DNA of 64,000 nucleotides from the NCBI GenBank assembly GCA_009760855.2, contig WPIO01000024.1, forward strand, positions 2,887,001 through 2,951,000, given 5' to 3'. This DNA comes from Cristatella mucedo (taxonomy: Eukaryota; Bryozoa; Phylactolaemata; Cristatellidae). How positions within the stretch are numbered: position 1 is the first letter of the stretch; each line of letters starts with the position of its first letter. This document shows positions 53,630-64,000 of the stretch, piece after piece. A model generated the notes under the pieces. It had not been told where the DNA came from. It made no database searches and saw only the letters and a program-made list of their open reading frames with translations. The translations under genes were made by a program, and so were the position numbers.

Positions 53630-55325
53630 AAAAGAGCCTATTTTAGCAGTTCCTTAGGTCAACTTCAAAGTTTTTCTTGTATTCATTTCCTAGCTTAAAA
53701 TCCTTTTTAATGGCTGCCTTTTTTACGGACTCATTTGATCCGCATTTAAAATTAAAGGTAATTAGAGTCTCAATTATTATTGTTATGCTTTTATCCCTCT
53801 TTCATACAATCTTAGTCTCATTCGGCAGCAAATCAATATGACTGAGACAAGTGTCGGAAAATTTTCTCATTCGCAAGACAGAAGTTCTAAAAGGCTAAAT
53901 AGCGACTGATTGGTAAAGTTTTGATGAAGCTGTGGAATAGAGTAACAGAGAATGCGATTTTAAAATGAACGTATTTAAGGAAAAGAATTGTGAGGGGCAG
54001 GGCTTTTATGTCAAATGGGTATGTATCTTACCACTGGATGTTTCTGCACTTACTTTACTTTTGAGTTTGGTTCCGTGAAAAAGACATCCTATTCGCATGA
54101 AACGGTTAAGGCACGGTTTTTAATACCTGAGAACACTTTTTAAATATGGAGCTTTTTTGCCTTCAATAATTCTGCATTACGGCTGCTCACTTAGTTGGGC
54201 AGGTATTGCGAGATATTATGTGAACGTTTAATTCATTTCATTTCATTTTTAAGGGTATTGATTTAACAATGCTACAGAGAATTTATATACTATTTGTAGC
54301 TGGTAGTGGTGGCTGAGTCTTAGTTGCCAAATATTTTCCCTGTTAGTGGACATCTAAAATGTGATTGCTTCCATTTATATAGTATTTAGATATCCGAAAA
54401 TTGTGCAATTTTGTGCTGCACTGGTCCGCATTTTAAACATCTATTCACCACTAATGCACAGTCATAGAAACCAACTGCTTCTGGACCTTGCAGCCTGATC
54501 TCTGAACTGCCACCTCGGTAAGATTGAATTTAACTGCTAAACGCTTAATTAGTCAGTCTAAAAACTTGCAACTACGTTCACTGAATTTGACTGTGGAGTT
54601 TTATCATAGTCCACTTTGTTGAGTACATCGTCGGTCCATAAAAAGCATTCTAGTTATTCTCTAAATGTAATATTTCTCGGCTGATTAAAGCAACAGATTT
54701 TATTTTCGGTACTCAATCGTTTGAATCACCTCACTTTCTCTGAAATAAATGCTCGATAGCCTTGCTTTCGGGCATTTTTTTTCCAACGATGTCAAAAGCA
54801 AGATTTTTTTCTATCGTAACTCTTGAAATAGACTGTATACATTGTCATTTTTTATTGAATCGCTATGTTAACTTTATCTACCTAACTGCCTTAGCCTTTT
54901 TCAAAGTTTGGAGTGAACTTCTGATGCGTGATTAACTGCAAAAACATTCTCCTCTGACAGCATAGAATGATTTCATACCCCTGGGATTACTGATCTAAAA
55001 CCCTTCTGACTGATAAATTGTGATTAATTGTCACCATGCGGTCAAATAGGGCTGTCAGGCCTAGTTTTTTATTAACCAGTAACGGGCTCCAGACAAATCA
55101 AATCCACTCGTTAGTGCTTTACTTGATGTTATATCTACAATAAGAAACTTGACTGCTATCAGATTAATAGACATAATAAAATGTGTTCTTGAATAATAAA
55201 TTGCAGTGCAAGTCATTTGCAAGAAAGATATTTTAAACTGAGAATATCTAAGAAAACCTCCAGTACCAAGCTTTACATCTGGTATACATATTGGTTTCTG
55301 GAATCACTAGTCTCAACCGAATCTT
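53630..55325. other. No recognisable feature
   Basis: AT-rich. GTGGTGGCTGAGTCTTAGTTG near 54306 resembles a tRNA A-box, but no B-box follows. Confidence 0.4.
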
Positions 55326-55329
55326 AAGT

Positions 55330-56850
55330 AATAATATTAATAATAATAATTCACTTGATAAAGCGCCTTCAGAGAACTTGATCTCTCTCTAGGCGCTTTA
55401 CATTTGCTGTAAAGTGAAATGCAATTGAAAGGTAAGTAAAATCATGCTTGAAAAAACAAACCAAATGAATAATATGGTTAGGGGTGACTGCACAGGGTCA
55501 GCATGCAAATGTGGTTAGTGGCAGCATGCACAGTGTCAGCACGCATAAGCACATGAAGGACGAATCACAGGGACCCACTAAATGCTGTCCTAAATTGGTG
55601 TGTTTTTAGGTTCCTTTTAAATGTGGTCAGGTCAGGAGATGTTCTGACGCAGGTCGGGAGAGAGTTCCAGGCTTTGGGAGCATATGAACTAAATGCACGG
55701 TCTCCAAAGGATTTAAGGTTTGTATGAGATATTTCTAGACTGTTGGATTCCGAAAAGCAGGTGGTACGATGCTTAGTCTGATGGAGTAGTATATCTGACA
55801 GATAGGCTCGAGCCATAGAATGAAGGGACCTAAAAGTGAGCGACAAAACCTTGAAGTCAATCCGTTGCTTGACTGGTAGCCAGTGCAGGTCGGCAAAAAG
55901 TAGAGTAATGTGGCAACTGCGACGCTCACGACAGACAAGCCTAGCTGCAGAGTTTTGCACCAGCTGCAATCGCCTGATCGCACATGGTGGTAGGCCAGTG
56001 AGCAGTGAGTTGCAGAAATCGAGACGAGATGTCACGAATGCATGGACCAACTTGGACGTGGTATTTTATCTAAACAGGCCCGAATTTAAGCAATGTTATG
56101 AAGCTGAAAATAGGCGGATTTGACTGTGGAGCTGATGTGGTCGTCTAGCGAGAGGTCGCTTTGGTATATGACACCTAGATTTCGAGCTGATTCAACTGGA
56201 GATATGCTGGCAGAGCCAATTTTGAAAGTCAGCCTTTCCAATCTCTGGATCACACTGGGTTTGCCCATAACTAGTAAGTTAGTTTTATCATCGTTAAGTT
56301 TTAGAAAATTTGCTGCCATCCATGCGCGGATGTCATCAATGCATGCAGCTGGTGAGTTTAGAGAATTTGAGGTGCTCGAAGGCTGGGAGGGATCAAAGCA
56401 AAGGTACTACTGAGTGTCATCTGCATAGAAGTGAAAGCCTAGATTGTGCTTGGCAATCACATCAGCAAGATGGAGAGTATAAACCGTGAAAAGGACCGGA
56501 CCTAGCACTGAGCCCTGAGGTACTCCATATTTCAGAGGTACTTCAGATGATCTTTGTCCATTCACGTCAATACTCTGGAGTCTCCCACTGAGATAGGACC
56601 TGAACCACTGCAGAGCAGTGCCAGTGATGCCCAGACGAGATGAGAGGCGCTCTAGAAGAACTTTGTGATCGATGGCATCAAAAGCTGCCGAAAGATCAAG
56701 CAAAACAAGCAGAGACACTCTACCCATGCCTGCACTCATAAGTAGGTCGTTGTATACCCGAAGCAATGCTGACTCTGTGGAGTGATTAACTCTAAAGCCA
56801 GACTGGAACTTACTAGCAAGGTGTGAGGTTCGAGTGGCCTATACTAAATA
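55330..56850 (-). mobile_element. LINE family A, RT palm to 3' end, best RT copy
   Basis: From the 5' side: VSLLVLLDLSAAFDAIDHKV, GVPQGSVLGPVLFTVY and the intact catalytic box FYADDTQ (a stop follows at once, near 56410). Then come LKLNDDKTNLLVMGKP, LSLDDHISSTVKSAYFQLHN and a 161-codon open C-terminal frame (55565-56050) ending in FRTAFSGSL. The stem-loop and (ATT)n tail close it at 55330. At least two breaks inactivate it. It is truncated at about 56850, inside the RT. Confidence 0.95.
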
Positions 56851-56854
56851 CGGT

Positions 56855-59285
56855 ATTATCCCTACACTGATTATGTGCATTCATGTAATTCCTACCCAAG
56901 CTCCTGTGGAAGACTTGATCTTAATCTTATTAGCTTCATTAATGATTATCCACAACCTTCCTCCCGATTTGTCTGATATTTTCAACGGTTGAAGATTGAG
57001 AAGGCATTTTCCTGCTGCAAGCAGATAATAAGCTAGTCTTTCTTCCTTTTAAAACTTATCAGGGTCCAAGAGTATCCTCTCTTTTTCCGTTTGCATCTTT
57101 TAGAGTATTTCCTAATTCTCCGGTGAAATCTATTTGTAAATATCAAATTTACTTTAGGTAGCCACACGTCTTGCTTCAGCCCAGTTCCGTAGTCCGCTGC
57201 TTACTGAAAATGAAACTGAATCGACCACTTGTTATCAGATACTAATCACAAAGTAATACTTCGTGGTTCTAAATGGCCACATCACGTACATGACTCTTGG
57301 GGACATTTGAAATGTTTGACAATAAAATGTAGCGATGGTGTTCGATATAATTGAGAAAAATCTACCTACTGACATGGAGTTGAAAGCTGCACTGCAGCCA
57401 GTGGCATTCCACGCACTTGTGGCATGGGTCTGTTTCTACTAACTTTAGACATATCATTTTTGATTTGGTGAATTGCCCATTGCTCGTCCTGTTTGTATGG
57501 GTTTCTAGACCAGATCATCGTCTGCATACTTTGAAACTGTTTACATTCGGTATTTAGTAGACCTCCGAAGTTTGAAACTCTCTTGAGTACAGCATTTTTT
57601 AGGGGTACTTTCTGTATTATTTGAATATCTGTGCAGGTTTAACACAAGGTTGCTTAAAACGAGCTGAAAGGCGAATCAATTTCGACTGCTATACGATATT
57701 AAAACGACCTTGAAAAATCGTGGTTTCTAACGGTATCCGAGTTTCTCAACAGTTTTAATCGTGTCTACCATGACATTTTTGAGATCTAATAATTAACAGC
57801 CACTATATTTCACAGAACCTGCTAGAAGTACCTTCTCTCCCTGGCATTTGTTCTTCTTCCTATAGGTATTTCCATGAATATGTTCAAATCAGTAGAGCTT
57901 ATAGATTGGTATTTATTGCTGTTAATAGATTAATACTTCAAGTTCACGACACTTCCCGTGATTTTTTTAAAGTAAGAAAAAAATTTAGGGATGTCGCCTT
58001 CTATCTGCATTGGCCGGAAAAGGAAAGCAAGCTGGCTATGAATTTACATCTATAGCCCTTTCATGCTTGCATTTTTCTCAGACTTAACGTGACGGTATAG
58101 ATATATTTCTCAAGTTTGACTGCCTTTCTCTGGAATTTCTTCTCTAGAACACAGTAATTGCAAAACATGGTGAGAGGTAGTAGCATCTTATTAAATAGAT
58201 ATTACACCGGGTTATCATGAGTATACCACACTTTAATGTGCACTAAATTATATCATTACGGGAAGGGGGCTTCAAACCCGTGTATTTGAGGCTTTGGAGC
58301 CTGCAGGATTACTATAATGGAGGTTTTAGTTCAAAGCTTTAATTTTTCTACAAAAGTGAAAGAAGTCCCATTTGGGCACCATCTGCTTTAGACACAACCA
58401 AAGTTACGAACTTCGGCTAGATTAAATTGAATCTACGTTATTAGCAATAGCAATGAGTATCTCAGCAATGAGGACGATAAGTGAACCCGGAAGCAATAAC
58501 AACCAAGAGTATACAAATATTCAATAAAGAATCTTCACCTTTAAGCCAGAGACACTGGGAATTTTCTTAGCGGATCATTTTAAATGCAGGTAGGAGAACC
58601 AAAAAACTGAAAAAACATTACTTCCGGTTGATCTAGCAAGCTCTGACGGTCAAATAGCAATAGGGCTTTCTGAGCATCTTGTCGTTTCGCTATTTTGGCT
58701 TAGCAGAAGATATCGAAATTTGCCTCCCCCGAAACAATCTTTGAGTTGTTTAGATGAGAGCTTGAATAATGATAGCGGTAACCAGGCTGAACCACGTGCA
58801 TAATGTGAAAATAGCCGTGACTTATCAAAATCACGAAATTAATCCAGTGGCATAAACAAGTTTGAGGTTAGTGGGCTGGTCCTAATACACCGTGGGTAAA
58901 ATCGAGCAGTCTAGAATAAACAGCAATTACTACAACAAGTTGGCCCACTTTTTTTCAAAAGAAAATAATTGTCAATATTTTAAAGCCACTATTCGTGATT
59001 ATAGGGAATGGCAGTCGCATTCATTAAGGTAGCACGTTGTGTTAAATCGCAGCCACACGTTGAATCGGCACTAACGCACGTCATCACTTACGTGAAAAAA
59101 GAACAGACTAGTGGAGCATACCTGCAAGAAAACTAATAATAGGCGCTCACTTTATAGGGGCTTAATAAACAAAAGTAGATAAAAGCAAGTTGTATCAGTG
59201 ATTAATATAACTTTACCGTCGACATTATAAAGGCTGTTGGAATTTATGACATAAAAATTAGTTACGTGTAATCATTCAGGTGCTC
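56855..59285. other. No recognisable feature
   Basis: AT-rich sequence with no repeat family or supported exon. Confidence 0.45.
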
Positions 59286-59289
59286 ATGA

Positions 59290-59455
59290 TTAAACCAAGA
59301 CAAACGATAATAAGAATATTAATGACATCTGTTACAGTACCCTCGGAGAATTCAATATTCTTTCGCTGCACTTTGCATTCGCTGCAAAGGAAGCATGAAC
59401 GTTAGGTTAGTAGTAGCATGCTAAATGACAACAAGCAGAACTGCTGGCTGGTGCG
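59290..59455 (-). mobile_element. LINE family A, 3' end fragment, old
   Basis: TACAGTACCCTCGGAGAATT (stem-loop) and TTTGCATTCGCTGCAAAGGA, then TTAGTAGTAGCATGCTAAAT. Confidence 0.8.
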
Positions 59456-59459
59456 AAAA

Positions 59460-61750
59460 GTTTGACGAACATTTACTACAGTTTATATCAATCCAAATGC
59501 TCAGCGTGAACAAATCTATTGAAATTGTACTTAAGCAAGATATTACTTGTACATTGCTGATTATGCAATAGTACATCTCGGCCAATGATCTCCTAAAATT
59601 CACTCTGGCCAGCATAATGAGGAGAACAAGTTTGCGAAACCTATGAAATGTCCAACTGCATATAATATAATAACTTTTTTTGCTACATGGCATGACAATA
59701 GGGCTCACGATATGTAATTACACATCTTATATATACATTTATATAAATATACATGATCCTTGCTTTTCGATCGATAACCGCGCCACATACCGGCTTCAAT
59801 GCTTGACTCTTTTGTCGGATTCCTAAAAATAAATGTTGCAATGGTGTTGAGAAAATTGTGTGAAATGACGATTGCAAATTAAGTCATTAATATCGAAATA
59901 AGTGATCATGATTAGTTTTTTCTTTTTTGTGCAAGCGAATATTATATCACTCGGATTATCTCAGCAGCTAGTTTTTAGCCAACTCTAAACAAATTTTGTT
60001 TTTAAAACATCTTGGAGAAGCTTTTGAAAAGATGCATTTTCGCCTTAACTATGATATTGTATGATTTAAAGCAGGTCATCCTCACAGCACAGCTCGACAA
60101 CATAATTTTTATTTTTAATATAATTTATAAAATGATAAAAATAGTCCTTAACCATTGATTTTGTCTACATAGATTATCAAACTTCCGTCACGAGATAACA
60201 CGAGCCTGGCTTCGATTATATGTGTTCTGTGCTCGCTGATTGAATTTTAAAGAATAATTTTCACCCATCTCGACACTGGTACGATACTCAAGGCTTGCAT
60301 TTCCACTGAAGTGCTAAGGCAGAGCATTGGCGCACCTGATGCCTGCATATGAATGGTGTTACATACAACTCGCTGGAGACCCGCCATCGATGCTTGTGCT
60401 GCAGTAGGCTCCCAAAGACTCTATACAGTCTAGCTAAAGCAAGCTCATGCCGGTAGGCTAGGGATAACTCTCATATGACATTCCGCTAAGTCCTGCCTCT
60501 TTAGACGTCGTATGTCAGACTGAGAGCATACAATATTTTCAGAAATTAATTTTTTTCCAAATTTTTGTTCAGACTATTATTTACTAGCACATTTTCGTGT
60601 CTATTCTCTATCGGCTACTCTATCCGAAGACATTTTGATTATGTACATGCAATCCGAATAACAATTCTTCATTAAAATTACTACAGTTGTACTCTATGTT
60701 TGTAAAAATATGCACTGCTGTATAACTTGCAATAATTAATACCGTTGCAACAATCTTCATACTTTTCAGTCTAGCAAAAACAAAATTATTCTTACTTCTC
60801 TAGAGTAAAGCTATGCGACTCTGGTATATTATATTCCGGAATGCCTATGGTGTAAAATTAACAGATATTTTATTTTGCCTCATACCGCCATGCTGTGGTT
60901 TTTAATGCGTATACGTCTTGAGTGAGGATACTAAAAAATGTCCGGAGAGAATACCCTCCGAGATTTGTTAAGGTAAAAACTTGAACTTTCGTCAATCGTG
61001 AAACTACTCGTCGAAGGAAGTACAATGAGCCTGGGTACCTGCCATTTTAATTGCAAAGTTTATCTCTTGATCATATACATTCCAATTACCATTTTGAGCC
61101 CTGATGGCAAAATAAAACCATGAATGAAGCATTTATTTGGTGCTGCGACCGACAGAAAATCATCTGGTATCCTCAGACAGATTTTAGTCAACTATCACTC
61201 AGTGCATTGCAAATACATCTTTGAGTACGATACTTAATTATTCTTCAATAAGTGCAACTGCATAGAAGAATAAAGCTAAGGCAAGAGAGATATTTTGTAT
61301 TTTATTTTCGGCTCGACCTTTATAGTCATATGTCAGTAAACGATTAATATTTGTATAGCCCCTTTATTGCAGCCCTACAATTGAGAGCTAAATAGCAATT
61401 GGTTTTAATGATTTTGGTCACAAGGGCGCGATTATTAGTCTTACTTTAAATTCAGGGATAGATTGGGTGTTAATTCTGATTTTAGCGGCATATCAACTTT
61501 CAGCGTCCGACGCCCTGACTATTTCTTTAACCGTTCCATCTAAATATGGCAGCTAGAGATGAAATTTATTGCGGCACACTAAATGCTAATCGCTTCCTTA
61601 GCTTCTTTGCCAGCAACATAGACAGGATCATACCCTGAAAATCAATATTCCATATGAAGCAGAAAACTAGTCTTCGAAACCATATCCTAACAGACCTGCT
61701 TCCATAATGCATAGATTCACTCCTACCATGCATAACTAACATGACAAAAA
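59460..61750. other. No supported feature
   Basis: A minus frame near 59640-59535 reads FRKLVLLIMLARVNFRRSL after a CATTTCATAG acceptor, with a weak donor CAA/GTAATA. It is not enough to call. Confidence 0.35.
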
Positions 61751-61754
61751 TGTC

Positions 61755-62397
61755 ACTAGGCTCAGGTCATGTCCCAGCACCTTACTAAAGGGCTTTAGTC
61801 ATGCCACTACTTAAGAAAGGAACACTAGATCGCGGCAACTTAAGTAAATGCAGCTTACTCTGCCTTCTATCATTCGTACCCATGATACGAGAATGAGTTG
61901 TTGCAGATTAGCTGAAACCTTACATTGAAACTTCAAACCAAGCTCGTAAGTTCTAATCTGATTTTATGAACTAATCACTTAAGAGGATCAACATTCCTCA
62001 GCATGAATCACAACCTTAAAAGGAATACAGACTTACATAGAGCCTCTCTGCTTGTTTTTTTATTTCGGCATTTTTTGATACCATTGATCACTAACTCCTT
62101 CTCAAGTGCCTGACTTATTGAATAGGCATAGCTGTCAGAGAACTACTATGGCTCAGTTCCTATTTCAGTTGGAGATGACAGAGTATTGATGTGAACGTAT
62201 AAAATCATCCAGCAAAGTACAGAAGAAGGGTGAACCTCGGGGCTCCTTGCTTGATCTGGTTCTGTTCACGGTTCATTCCCTCCTGTTGCCTATGCGGTTG
62301 TGAGCTAAAAACCTAGATATACACTTCTATGCAGATTATATTTAGTTACTCCTTTGCTGTAATCCCTCCCAGCCATCCAGCGCCTCACGTTTTCTCA
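61755..62397 (+). mobile_element. LINE family A, RT N-terminal part, decayed and interrupted
   Basis: SGHVPAP and ALVMPLLKKGTLDRGN-like words, then FDTIDH and a catalytic box reading FYADYI near 62320-62340 (second aspartate to tyrosine). It stops where a minus-strand family A copy begins (TTTTCTC/AATAATAAC), so that copy inserted into it. Confidence 0.85.
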
Positions 62398-64000
62398 ATA
62401 ATAACAATGCACTTGATAAAGCGCCCTCAGAGAGCTCAATCTCTCTCTAGGCGCTTTATATTTGCTGCAAAGGGAAATGCAATTGAATGGTGAGTAATAT
62501 CATACTTGATAAACAAACAAAATGAATAAAGTGGTTAGGGGTGACATGCACAGGGTCAGCATGCAAATGTGGTTAGTGGCAGCATGCACAGTATTAGCAC
62601 GCATCAGCACATGAAGGACGAATCACAGAGACCCACTAAATGCTGTCCTAGATAGGTGTGTTTTAAGTTCTTTTTAAATGTGGTCAGGTCAGGGAATGTT
62701 CTGACACAGGTCAGGAGGGAGTTCCAGGCCATCGGACCATACGAACTAAATGCATGGTCTCCAAAGAATCTAAGGTTTGTACGAGGTATTTGTAGACTGT
62801 TGGATTCCGAAAAGCGGGTGGTACGATACTTGGCTGAACTGCTGCATCAGTTTCAGCCTGTTTGCATCCGCAGGTCCTGTGTGGACAATAAATTAGCTGT
62901 CCCATTCCTCCGCTTAAAGACAGTTGGCGACAGAAGCTTTAGCTCTGCAGGTCCTAGACTGTGGAACTCGCTTCCACAATTCTTACGCAACGACATCTAC
63001 TCTCCAACTGCCGACTATGGCACATCTTTTTCAGCGGTCCTAAACTGCTACTTCTATGCTACTCACTACTTCAACTGCTCTCCTAACTCTGCTATGCTTC
63101 CCACTTTCTCTTTGTTGCGTGAGACGAAGTCTGTTGGCTACCGAATGCGTACCGAAAGCCGCTTAGGCTGTGAGTGTGCTATACAAAACTCTCCTGCATA
63201 ACACCCACATGGTCTTTATGACTTTGTGGAGTTACTGACGGAGATACATGACATGACGTGACATGACATGACTTGACCTGATAGGGAAGCATATCTGAGA
63301 GATAGGCTGGAACCAAAGAATGAAGAGACCTAAAAGTGAGCGAAAAAACCTTAAAGTCGATCCGTTGCTTGAATGGTAGCCAGTGCTGGTCGGCGACAAG
63401 TGGTGTGATGTGGCAAGTGGGATGCTCACGACAGACGAGCCTAGCTGTAGGGTTTTGCACCAGCTGCAAGAGCCTGGTTGCACATGCTGGTAGGCCAGTA
63501 AGCAGTGACTAGCAGAAGTCGAGACGGGATGTTACGAATCCATGGACCAACTTGGACGTGGTATTCTTATCTAAGCAAGCCCGAATTTTACCAATGTTAC
63601 GAAGCTGAAAATAGGCATATTTGACTGTGGAGCTAATGTGGTCGTCTACCGAGAGGTCACTTTGGAATATGACACCTAGATTTTGAGGAGATTCCACAGG
63701 AGATATGCTGGAAGAGCCAAGTTTGAGCGTCAGCCTTTCCAATTTGTGAATCATACTGGGTTTTCCAATAACTAGTAAGTTAGTTTTATCATCGTTTAGT
63801 TTTAGAAAATTTGCTGCCATCCAAGTGCGGATGTCAACAATACAGGCAGCAAGTGAGTTGAGTGAATTTGAGGTGCACGAAGGCTGGGAGGGATCAAAGC
63901 AAAGGTACAACTGAGTGTCATCCGCATAGAAGTAAAAGCCTGGATTGTGCTTGGCCATCACATCAGCAAGAGCGAGAGTATAAACCGTGAAAAGAACCAG
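62398..64000 (-). mobile_element. LINE family A, RT to 3' end, runs off the window; split by LINE B
   Basis: The 3' stem-loop and tail are at 62398. The element is interrupted at 62836-63279 by a plus-strand family B end and resumes at 63280. The edge frame (63509-63961) is open for 150 codons, with an intact FYADDTQLYL box, LKLNDDKTNLLVIGKP and VDDHISSTVKYAYFQLRN. It is the best preserved RT coding stretch in the window. Its 5' part lies beyond the right edge, so its state is unknown. Confidence 0.95.
62836..63279 (+). mobile_element. LINE family B 3' end nested in LINE family A
   Basis: It reads from ELLHQFQPVCIRRSCVDNKL through LRLKTVGDRSFSSAGPRLWN to GTGGAGTTACTGACGGAGAT and a TGACA-type pentamer tail. 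The flanks ACTTGGC and ACTTGAC may be a target-site duplication with one change. Confidence 0.93.

Noticed and set aside
55836-56413. Two plus frames of 95-97 codons
   Set aside because: Antisense shadows of the LINE A coding strand.
62656-63201. 181-codon plus frame
   Set aside because: It runs from the antisense of LINE A across the junction into LINE B; a chance fusion, not a gene.
1-64000. CRISPR arrays, operons, phage or integrated virus
   Set aside because: No regularly spaced repeats, no prokaryotic gene layout, and no LTR or viral protein was recognised.

Overview
This is an AT-rich, gene-poor stretch of animal nuclear DNA. I place it in a metazoan, probably an invertebrate, because it carries 5'-truncated non-LTR retrotransposons of the CR1/L2 type in both orientations, tRNA-derived SINEs, pogo/Tigger-type DNA transposon remnants, long AT/CT/CA microsatellites and short candidate exons bounded by GT-AG signals. 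Nothing prokaryotic is present: no operons, no ribosome-binding sites, no long intact genes. I cannot name the species.

Layout. Two LINE families account for most recognisable sequence. Family A ends in a conserved stem-loop followed by (ATT)n; about two dozen copies run from the left edge to the right edge, the best being 55.3-56.85 kb and 62.4-64.0 kb (both minus). Family B ends in a pentamer tail, (ATTAC)n or (TGACA)n. Its copies are at 7.8-8.8, 32.1-34.3, 42.6-45.1, 49.3-49.9 and 62.8-63.3 kb, and between them they show the AP-endonuclease, linker, RT and C-terminal parts. All RT reading frames seen are broken except the 150-codon piece at the right edge. tRNA-like SINEs lie at 8.0, 20.8, 21.1 and 30.8 kb, with weaker ones elsewhere. 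Two Tigger remnants lie at 2.2-2.65 and 28.6-29.4 kb.

Host coding sequence. Several short open segments on the minus strand carry splice sites whose phases fit together, and I propose two split genes there. Gene A (31.4 to 24.2 kb) has an exon resembling the ADAMTS cysteine-rich module, then a three-exon cysteine-rich 3' end (26.54, 26.30 and 24.53 kb) ending in a stop. Gene B (19.96 to 2.96 kb) has two phase-consistent chains, 19.96/12.83/12.41 kb and 9.27/7.43/3.13 kb. The first chain holds an internal protein repeat whose two copies differ mostly at synonymous positions. Less certain exons are at 14.4 kb (+), 38.4 (-), 39.0-40.1 (+), 46.0 (+), 47.4 (-), 50-52 (-) and 53.5 kb (-).

Long stretches (about 14.6-17.7, 22.1-24.2, 47.5-49.2, 53.6-55.3, 56.9-59.3 and 59.5-61.7 kb) show nothing I can name. 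I found no convincing new biological system. The most useful results are the phase-linked exon chains, the conserved LINE 3' structure and the nested insertions. No homology search or splice predictor was run, so exon calls rest on reading frame, splice motifs and phase only.
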